Of a stretch of DNA of 5,207 bases, positions 1-4,378 are shown piece by piece. The DNA is taken from contig DAOVZQ010000231.1 in NCBI GenBank assembly GCA_030635025.1, positions 1 through 5,207 on the forward strand. The letters are read 5' to 3'. This DNA comes from a bacterium (GTDB taxonomy: Bacteria; Krumholzibacteriota; Krumholzibacteriia; LZORAL124-64-63). Both the position numbers and the translations under genes were made by a program. Position 1 is the first letter of the stretch; each line of letters begins with the position of its first letter. The notes below the pieces were generated by a model. The model was not told the origin of the DNA. It saw nothing but the letters and a program-made list of their open reading frames with translations, and made no database searches.

Positions 1-2
1 CC

Positions 3-713
3 CGCGCGGACATCCTAGAGGCCCCACCCGGATACCTACCTCTGCTGCACGACCTGCCCACCGCCAGTGGGAAGGGCCGAGAGGGGATGGAACGGGCCGT
101 TAGGGCGGCCCTTAAGACCGTGGCCGACGTGAAGGATCCTATTCGGCAGTCTTATCTGGTGGCGGAGGCGTCGGAACTCTTCCATCTTGAGGGGAAGATT
201 TTGCACGGCGAAATCGCCCGTCTGACACGATCCAATCGCGGCATGGAGCCGCATCCCGCGGCCGGAGATCCGGACGGGGACGCCGGCGATGCGGCGCCTC
301 AGGCACAACGGGACCGGCTGGGTGTCGATACCGAGGCCATCGAAGCCCAGATGTTGACCCACGCCCTGGCCGATGTCAGCGGCAAAGCCGCGGAGGAGCT
401 GCTGCAATTGCTCGCCGATCAGAAAATGTCCGATGGGACGGGCATGGTTCTGAAGGATGAGCTGTCGGCCTGGCAAGACGCGCGACGAGGCGGAGAGGTC
501 GCTCCACCGACCGATTTCATCCAGTCGCGCTGGCACGAACACGACGCCGCGTACCGTCGTTACGTGACGGACCTTCTCACTGCACACGAGGGAGATGATA
601 GCGCCGATCACCTGCAGATCGTACGGGATTGCCAACATCGACTTGAATCCGACCGGGAACGCCGACGCCTGAGCGAGGCCCTGCGAACGCGTCCCGGCCG
701 CGAGGGGGATTAG
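3..713 (+). CDS. dnaG: DNA primase DnaG, C-terminal part (5' end outside window)
   Basis: DnaG makes the RNA primers for the replication fork and is recruited by the DnaB helicase through its C-terminal domain. The frame is open from the left edge, with codons starting at base 3, to a TAG at 711-713. This gives 236 visible residues; the zinc finger and TOPRIM catalytic core lie outside. The early part (GYLPLLHDL, then KDPIRQSYLVAEASELFHLE) resembles the all-helical end of the primase polymerase region (PLLDFLL, then IPDPVLRELYLRRLAE in typical family members). The rest is a linker rich in Asp, Gly and Ala (about visible residues 80-110) and a helical, charged tail consistent with the helicase-binding domain. 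The tail alone is too divergent for a firm call. The direct linkage to rpoD, 7 bases downstream, is the classical dnaG-rpoD arrangement and supports the identification. A purine-rich GAGGGGG at 702-708, inside the last codons, is the probable ribosome binding site of rpoD. Confidence 0.85.
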   Translation, partial: RADILEAPPGYLPLLHDLPTASGKGREGMERAVRAALKTVADVKDPIRQSYLVAEASELFHLEGKILHGEIARLTRSNRGMEPHPAAGDPDGDAGDAAPQAQRDRLGVDTEAIEAQMLTHALADVSGKAAEELLQLLADQKMSDGTGMVLKDELSAWQDARRGGEVAPPTDFIQSRWHEHDAAYRRYVTDLLTAHEGDDSADHLQIVRDCQHRLESDRERRRLSEALRTRPGREGD

Positions 714-720
714 AACGTCC

Positions 721-2370
721 ATGGCCAACGTGAAACTCGACAGCATCGTCGATCTTATCCGTAAGCAAGCCACAGGGAACGGCGGATATATTCTGCTGGA
801 CCAAGTCAACGAAATCATTGGCGAAGAGGACAAGATCGTCGACCTCTACGAGCGGGTTCTGGAAAAGCTCACAGAGGTCAAGATCGACGTCTACGAGAAC
901 CAGGCGGAAGCCAACCGCAAGCGGCGCAAGGAAACCGAAAAGCTGAAGCGCAAGACCGCCGCCCAGCGCAAATCCCAGCGCAGCAATATGAAGTACGACG
1001 ACCCCGTGCGCATGTACCTCAGGGAAATGGGGCGCGTGCCCCTGCTGACGAGGCAGGGCGAAGTGGACCTGGCCAAACGCATGGAGGAGGGGCTGCACGC
1101 CGTCCTCAAGGCCACAGTCCGCTCCCAGCTGACTCTGCGCGAACTGCGCTACATAGCCACACAGCTCGCACAGGAACACATCCTGGTGGATGAAGTCGTG
1201 CAGCACGACAGCAGTACCTGGAACGTACATTACTCGCCCAAAAAAGAGGGCCAGCGGATCCTGCGGGCCATCGACCGCATCGAGAAGTGGCAGGCGGAGC
1301 TCGAGTCCCAGAATACCGAACTCGCCAAGTGCAAGAACAGCACAAGGGCCGCCACGCTCACACGCATGGTCCAGTCCCGCGAGCGTAAGGTCATCGACAA
1401 TTTCGTGGGTCTTCATCTCGCGCCGCGGCAGGTGGACCATCTGTCGAACCGGATCCTACTCGTGGACCACAAGGTGCGCGACCTGAAGCAGCGTATCAAA
1501 GCCGAAAACCGCAAGGACAAGCCGTCCACTTCGACGCGCGGCTTCAAGAAGCAGATCACCGAAGTGGAACGCGAAGTCGGCCTGTCCTGCAAATGTCTCG
1601 GTGAGCTGGCCCGCGAAATCGAAAACGGCCGCAGCGACGTGGATGTGGCCCAGCGTGAGATGATCGAGGCCAACGTGCGGCTGGTGATCAGCATCGCCAA
1701 GCGCTACACCAACCGCGGCCTGGAGTTTTTGGACCTGATCCAGGAGGGCAACTCGGGCCTGATGCGCGCCGTCGAGAAATTCGACTATCGCAAGGGCTAC
1801 AAGTTCTCCACCTACGCCACTTGGTGGATTCGTCAGGCCATCACCCGCGCCATCGCGGATCAGGCGCGTACGATCCGTGTGCCCGTCCACATGATCGAGG
1901 CCATCAACAAGGTGAACCGGGCCCAGCGGCAACTCGTTCAGGAACTGGGCCGCGACCCGTCTCCCGAAGAGATCGCCAACAGCCTGGACATGCCCATGGA
2001 GAAGGTCAGCGGCGTGCTCAAGGCCAGCATGGAGCCGGTCTCCCTCGACCGTCCCATCGGCGAGGACGAGGACAGCAGCCTCGGCGATTTCATCGAGGAC
2101 ACCGGCGCCCTGTCTCCGTCACACGTTGCGGCGCACGCCATGCTGAAGGATCAGTTGCATCGCGTCTTGAGCACCCTGTCGCGGCGCGAGGAAAAAGTGA
2201 TTCGTCTGCGCTTCGGACTCGGCGACGGTACGCCGCGTACGCTCGAAGAGGTCGGCACCATCTTCAAGGTGACTCGCGAGCGCGTTCGTCAGATCGAAGC
2301 CAAGGCCCTGCGCAAATTGCGGCATCCCAGTCGATGCCGGAAGCTGAAGGGCTATACGGAGATCGTCTGA
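721..2370 (+). CDS. rpoD: RNA polymerase primary sigma factor (sigma-70, RpoD)
   Basis: This is the vegetative sigma factor that gives RNA polymerase its recognition of -35/-10 promoters. At 549 aa it is of usual size, somewhat shorter than the E. coli protein. Residues 1-60 form region 1.1 (found only in primary sigmas), followed by a highly basic Lys/Arg stretch at 65-90. Region 1.2 is at about 92-124 (DDPVRMYLREMG). A charged, coiled-coil-like non-conserved region fills 125-307. Regions 2.1-2.4 span about 308-391 and include DLIQEGN, YKFSTYATWWIRQAITRAIA and the -10 reading helix. Region 3 follows, with the finger at DRPIGEDEDSSLGDFIED (443-460). Region 4 ends in the TRERVRQIEAKALRKLRHPSR -35 helix-turn-helix (518-538). 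The ATG at 721 gives the intact region 1.1, and GAGGGGG lies 12 bases upstream inside dnaG, so the two are probably cotranscribed and translationally close. Oddities: Ser345 replaces the usual Ile of NIGLM in region 2.2, and Cys539 follows HPSR. Confidence 0.98.
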   Translation: MANVKLDSIVDLIRKQATGNGGYILLDQVNEIIGEEDKIVDLYERVLEKLTEVKIDVYENQAEANRKRRKETEKLKRKTAAQRKSQRSNMKYDDPVRMYLREMGRVPLLTRQGEVDLAKRMEEGLHAVLKATVRSQLTLRELRYIATQLAQEHILVDEVVQHDSSTWNVHYSPKKEGQRILRAIDRIEKWQAELESQNTELAKCKNSTRAATLTRMVQSRERKVIDNFVGLHLAPRQVDHLSNRILLVDHKVRDLKQRIKAENRKDKPSTSTRGFKKQITEVEREVGLSCKCLGELAREIENGRSDVDVAQREMIEANVRLVISIAKRYTNRGLEFLDLIQEGNSGLMRAVEKFDYRKGYKFSTYATWWIRQAITRAIADQARTIRVPVHMIEAINKVNRAQRQLVQELGRDPSPEEIANSLDMPMEKVSGVLKASMEPVSLDRPIGEDEDSSLGDFIEDTGALSPSHVAAHAMLKDQLHRVLSTLSRREEKVIRLRFGLGDGTPRTLEEVGTIFKVTRERVRQIEAKALRKLRHPSRCRKLKGYTEIV

Positions 2371-2382
2371 GGCAATATTGAT

Positions 2383-2411
2383 TTGACCACGAGAGGGCAA
2401 GCCCTTATCGT
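2383..2411 (+). promoter_or_regulatory. Sigma-70 promoter for the tRNA-Ile2/tRNA-Val operon
   Basis: TTGACC (2383-2388, 5 of 6 to consensus) and TATCGT (2406-2411, 4 of 6) are separated by exactly 17 bases, placed just after the rpoD stop. Transcription would start near 2417-2420, about 10 bases before the first tRNA. The bases after the -10 (TTGGCGCCGG) are GC-rich, a discriminator typical of stable-RNA promoters under stringent control; that regulation is inferred. Read-through from rpoD is also possible because no convincing terminator precedes it. Confidence 0.7.
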
Positions 2412-2428
2412 TTGGCGCCGGGTTCGTG

Positions 2429-2505
2429 GGGCCCATAGCTCAGTTGGTTAGAGCAGCCGCCTCATAAGTGGTCGGTCCCAGGTTCAAGTCCTGGTGGGCC
2501 CACCA
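2429..2505 (+). tRNA. tRNA-Ile2, anticodon CAU (lysidine-modified type)
   Basis: A complete 77-base cloverleaf with encoded CCA. The acceptor stem is GGGCCCA/TGGGCCC (2429-2435 with 2495-2501). The D arm is GCTC/GAGC, and the anticodon arm GCCGC-CTCATAA-GTGGT has CAT at 2463-2465. The T arm is CCAGG-TTCAAGT-CCTGG, and the discriminator is A2502. A CAU anticodon could mean initiator Met, elongator Met or Ile2. Initiator is excluded by the paired 1-72 G-C. C4-G69 and C5-G68 are pairs that the lysidine synthetase TilS is known to favour in Ile2, whereas E. coli elongator Met has U4-A69. An Ile2 gene downstream of rpoD is also the arrangement I recall for E. coli ileX. After conversion of C34 to lysidine the tRNA would read AUA. 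The tRNA call is firm; the Ile2 identity is likely. Confidence 0.93.
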
Positions 2506-2527
2506 CACACGAACTCGACGGAGAAAT

Positions 2528-2604
2528 GGGCGATTAGCTCAGCTGGCTAGAGCGCTCGCCTCACACGCGAGAGGTCACTGGTTCAAGTCCAGTATCGCCC
2601 ACCA
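2528..2604 (+). tRNA. tRNA-Val, anticodon CAC
   Basis: A complete 77-base cloverleaf with encoded CCA, 22 bases after the first tRNA. The acceptor stem is GGGCGAT/ATCGCCC (2528-2534 with 2594-2600). The D arm is GCTC/GAGC, the anticodon arm is CTCGC-CTCACAC-GCGAG with CAC at 2562-2564, the variable loop is 5 bases, and the T arm is ACTGG-TTCAAGT-CCAGT. It reads the GUG valine codon. It shares the upstream promoter with tRNA-Ile2 and is followed by an intrinsic terminator, so the two form a dicistronic tRNA unit whose 5' ends would be cut by the RNase P encoded at 3941-4299. Confidence 0.97.
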
Positions 2605-2640
2605 TATTTCTCCCCGCCGACGAGTCTTCGTGTCGACGAG

Positions 2641-2663
2641 AGGGTGCCACGCACCCTTTCTTT
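2641..2663 (+). terminator. Intrinsic terminator of the tRNA operon
   Basis: A perfect 7-bp stem AGGGTGC/GCACCCT (2641-2647 with 2651-2657) with a CAC loop is followed at once by TTCTTT (2658-2663). It lies 37 bases after the CCA of tRNA-Val and before the ribosome binding site of the RNase H gene, so it should end tRNA transcription. The T tract is interrupted by one C, so some read-through into the next gene is possible. Confidence 0.75.
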
Positions 2664-2667
2664 GTAT

Positions 2668-2682
2668 CCGGTTCCCAACCGG
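2668..2682 (+). other. Small leader hairpin upstream of the RNase HI gene
   Basis: A perfect 6-bp stem CCGGTT/AACCGG (2668-2673 with 2677-2682) with a CCC loop lies 5 bases upstream of the Shine-Dalgarno GGAGGG (2687-2692). It may insulate or modulate translation initiation of the downstream gene, or be incidental. No convincing promoter for that gene was found between 2605 and 2701. Confidence 0.35.
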
Positions 2683-2701
2683 CCCTGGAGGGCATGACGC
2701 C

Positions 2702-3379
2702 ATGTCGGATCCCCAACAGCCCACAACGCTCGATGACCTGCTCAAGACCCTTGAAAAAAGCGGCAATCTCCGGTCGCTGGCCCGCGAGTGCGGCTTTACT
2801 CCCGGAGATCTCAAGAAGCAGCTCAAGCTGTGGCGTCGTGAGCTGCAGCAAGAGACGGGTGATGCCGTCGCATCCTCGACCAGGGCAGCCGGAAAACGCA
2901 AGGCGCCCAAAGACGAAATCCCGACCCTGACACCGGCCAAGAGTCTGAAGAAGAGTCCATTGCCCGAGGGGGGAGACCAGGTGCTGGAAGTCTGGACCGA
3001 CGGCGCAAGCCGCGGCAATCCCGGCCCCGCTTCCATCGGTGTCGTCTTCGGACAGCGCGGTGGCGAGATCCTATGCGGCCACGGCGAAACCATCGGCAAG
3101 GCCACCAACAACGTCGCCGAATATCAGGCCGTACTCCGCGCCCTGCAGTTCGCCCGGGACTGGAAAGTGAAGCACGTCGTCCTCCATATGGATAGCGAAC
3201 TGGTCGCACGGCAGATCACCGGACAGTACCGCGTCAAGAGCCAGGATCTGATGCCCTTCTACCGTCAGATCATCAGTCTCATGCGGTCGATGACCAAGGT
3301 GGATATACGGCATGTGCGGCGGGAGAAGAACAAGGTGGCGGATCATCTCGCCAATCTTGCTCTCGACGGTAAGATATAA
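2702..3379 (+). CDS. rnhA: RNase HI-family ribonuclease with an N-terminal helical extension
   Basis: This enzyme cuts the RNA strand of RNA-DNA hybrids, as needed for primer removal and R-loop clearance. It is 225 aa, against about 155 for plain RNase HI. The C-terminal part (about 93-225) is a full RNase H fold with the four metal-binding carboxylates: Asp100 in TDGASRGNPGPA, Glu140 in TNNVAEYQAVLRAL, Asp164 in HMDSELV and Asp214 in ADHLANLAL. The domain lacks the basic protrusion of the E. coli enzyme and resembles the RNase HI group of Rv2228c/YpdQ type. Residues 1-50 are helical and look like a helix-turn-helix (LARECGFTPGDLKKQLKLWRREL), joined by a basic Ala/Lys linker (55-88). The start at 2702 is chosen because GGAGGG (2687-2692) lies 9 bases upstream; in-frame extension further upstream would run through the tRNA genes. 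The stop at 3377-3379 lies just before palindromic element E1. The enzyme assignment is firm; the role of the extension is unknown. Confidence 0.92.
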   Translation: MSDPQQPTTLDDLLKTLEKSGNLRSLARECGFTPGDLKKQLKLWRRELQQETGDAVASSTRAAGKRKAPKDEIPTLTPAKSLKKSPLPEGGDQVLEVWTDGASRGNPGPASIGVVFGQRGGEILCGHGETIGKATNNVAEYQAVLRALQFARDWKVKHVVLHMDSELVARQITGQYRVKSQDLMPFYRQIISLMRSMTKVDIRHVRREKNKVADHLANLALDGKI

Positions 3380-3387
3380 GCACGTCA

Positions 3388-3570
3388 CTTCGACAAGACA
3401 CTTCCAAGGACATGGGGATGGTGGGACATCCGGCGGGGGCGCTCGTTGCCGACTTCCTGTCGGCAACTTGCTCGGCTTCCGGGGGGCTCCGCCCTCCTGG
3501 CTCCGCTCCCCTTCAGACGCCCCGCCGAATGTCCCACCATCCCCATGTCCTTGGAAGTAACTCGTCGAAG
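3388..3570. repeat. Palindromic element E1: 30-bp perfect arms around two hairpins
   Basis: The arms 3400-3429 and 3529-3558 are perfectly complementary over 30 bp. After one mismatch (C3430/A3528) pairing resumes for 8 bp (3431-3438 with 3520-3527), then a bulged G3439, then two more pairs (3440-3441 with 3518-3519). Outward, after a 5x5 partly paired gap, CTTCGAC (3388-3394) pairs with GTCGAAG (3564-3570). The enclosed segment has two hairpins. H1 is 3445-3467 (GTTGCCGAC-TTCCT-GTCGGCAAC). H2 is 3481-3511: 7 bp including one G.T, a 3x3 internal loop, 3 bp and a 5-base loop. The whole can fold as a three-way junction in RNA or extruded DNA. It begins 8 bases after the RNase HI stop. No T tract follows, so it is not a standard terminator, though it could protect or shape the 3' end of the mRNA. 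No coding potential is evident. Confidence 0.95.
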
Positions 3571-3704
3571 GTGCCTGCTCATTTCTGATGTGAGTGGAGC
3601 TTGGCGAGTTGCTCCGCAGTTCCAGGGGATCCTGGCCGGTTTTTCTGTCCCTATGCTCGCGGCTGTGTCTTGTCGGGGGCACCCGCTCATCCACATGACG
3701 GACG
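3571..3704. other. Spacer between E1 and E2, no gene seen
   Basis: No credible coding sequence is seen here. The stretch contains GGAGC/GCTCC (3596-3600 with 3611-3615), and a short stem CCAGG-GGAT-CCTGG (3622-3635) followed by CCGG and five T (3640-3644). The latter is a weak terminator-like arrangement because the T run is offset by 4 bases. The 11-mer GTGTCTTGTCG (3665-3675) is the exact reverse complement of 3391-3401 on the outer left edge of E1. A small RNA cannot be excluded, but I see no promoter pair that would support one. Confidence 0.5.
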
Positions 3705-3852
3705 GAGGACCGAGGTGTGTGCATCCTGTTCCGGGGGCGTATGGAGGGTCCTGCCGCCACGGAGGGCGGCAGGACCCGAAATCCGAGCGAGCCGCCGACA
3801 GGAAGTCGGCGACAAGCGCCCCCCGGAACAGGATGCACACACCTCGGTCCTC
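3705..3852. repeat. Palindromic element E2: 33-bp perfect arms, inverted relative of E1
   Basis: The arms 3705-3737 and 3820-3852 are perfectly complementary over 33 bp. They are followed inward by one unpaired C3819 (a bulged G when read in E1's orientation) and two further pairs (3738-3739 with 3817-3818). An imperfect outer extension pairs 3692-3700 with 3858-3866 at 7 of 9 positions. Inside are two hairpins: a perfect 13-bp stem with a 6-base loop at 3746-3777, and GCCGAC-AGGAA-GTCGGC at 3794-3810. The reverse complement of the core aligns with the core of E1, including an identical 17-base hairpin, so this is a second copy in opposite orientation. Its long arms do not resemble those of E1. 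It lies 53 bases upstream of the rnpB -35 box. No transposase gene or clear target-site duplication was seen. Confidence 0.95.
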
Positions 3853-3905
3853 TGCTTCGCCATATGCAGATTAGCGGCCAGCCTGGAACAAGGCACATCC
3901 GGGTC

Positions 3906-3934
3906 GTGACATGGGGCCGACGAAGGTCTATCAT
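3906..3934 (+). promoter_or_regulatory. Sigma-70 promoter of rnpB
   Basis: GTGACA (3906-3911, 5 of 6 to TTGACA) and TATCAT (3929-3934, 5 of 6 to TATAAT) are separated by exactly 17 bases. The first base of RNase P helix P1 (G3941) is 7 bases after the -10, the expected start point, so the RNA probably starts directly at its mature 5' end. Confidence 0.85.
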
Positions 3935-3940
3935 GGAGAC

Positions 3941-4299
3941 GGGAAGTCGGAGAGACGACCGCGGGTTCGAAAGAATTCGAGGAAAGTCCGGGCTCCACAG
4001 GGCAGGGTGCTGGGTAACCCCCAGGGGGAGCGATCCCACGGAAAGTGCCACAGAAAATATACCGCCACGACCCTCGGGTCGCGGTAAGGGTGAAATGGTG
4101 AGGTAAGAGCTCACCGGGCGGCTGGTGACAGGCGTCGCATGGTAAACCCCACTCGGAGCAAGGCCAAATAGGGGAGAAGAGGCGGCCCGCCTCATCGGAC
4201 TCCCGGGTAGGCTGCTTGAGGTCGGTGGAGACACCGGTCCCAGATACATGGTCGTCGTCGCTTCGGCGACAACAGGACCCGGCTTACGACCGGCTTCCC
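3941..4299 (+). ncRNA. rnpB: RNase P RNA, bacterial type A
   Basis: This is the catalytic RNA that removes 5' leaders from precursor tRNAs. It is about 359 bases long. P1 pairs 3941-3950 with 4290-4299 (10 bp, one G.U). P2 pairs GACGACC (3954-3960) with GGTCGTC (4250-4256). P3 is 3962-3979 with a GAAA loop. P4 is AAG-U-CCGGG (3984-3992, with the bulged U3987) pairing with CCCGGCTT (4278-4285). P19 is a UUCG hairpin at 4257-4270. The conserved blocks GAGGAAAGTCCGGGCTC (3979-3995), CAGGGTGC, GGTAAGGGTGAAA (4082-4094) and GGTAAGAGC are present, as are GGAGCAAGGCCAAATAGGGG (4155-4174) and CCCGGGTAGGCTGCTTGAG. The ends are set by P1. Oddities: the 3' block reads ACAGGACCCGGCTTAC instead of ACAGAAYCCGGCTTAY, and the P15-P16 loop (4177-4199) has no GGU. 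Likely substrates include the two tRNAs of this window. No T-run terminator follows, so the transcript may continue into the recJ leader. Confidence 0.98.
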
Positions 4300-4378
4300 C
4301 GACATCGACAATCCAAGCGACCGGGCGACGTTCTGAAATAGCGTCGTCCGTGTCGCCTTCCTGTATCCGTTGGAGTTC
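4300..4378 (+). promoter_or_regulatory. rnpB-recJ intergenic leader with two competing short hairpins
   Basis: GGCGAC (4324-4329) can pair with GTCGCC (4352-4357). The overlapping CGACG (4326-4330) can instead pair with CGTCG (4342-4346). The two folds exclude each other. There is no T run to make either an obvious terminator and no clear new promoter, so recJ may depend on read-through from rnpB. GGAG at 4372-4375 is the only ribosome-binding-like motif near the recJ start. Any regulatory role is inference. Confidence 0.3.

Noticed and set aside
577..1440. 287-codon minus-strand open frame (and similar ones at 36-833 and 1456-1932)
   Set aside because: Antisense shadows of dnaG and rpoD; the sense proteins are unmistakable and the antisense translations look like nothing known.
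2394..2405. AGGG-CAAG-CCCT hairpin as an rpoD terminator
   Set aside because: The stem is only 4 bp without a following T run and it lies inside the spacer of the tRNA promoter.
2468..2701. Longer N-terminus for the RNase HI protein starting at 2468
   Set aside because: It would translate through both tRNAs and the terminator; the start at 2702 has a strong ribosome binding site.
2694..2930. ATG at 2694, closer to the GGAGGG motif
   Set aside because: It is out of frame with the RNase H domain and gives only a 78-codon product of no recognisable kind.
3622..3644. CCAGG-GGAT-CCTGG stem plus TTTTT as a terminator
   Set aside because: The stem is only 5 bp and the T run is offset by four bases, so it is mentioned in the spacer entry but not called.
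3388..3852. E1 and E2 as a CRISPR array or as intrinsic terminators
   Set aside because: There are only two copies, inverted relative to each other and with no regular spacers, so not CRISPR; neither is followed by a T tract, so not standard terminators.
3446..4106. Open frames crossing the palindromes and the rnpB 5' part (3446-3874, 3601-3909, 3717-4106)
   Set aside because: They lie over inverted repeats and a structured RNA gene, are low-complexity in composition, and lack ribosome binding sites.
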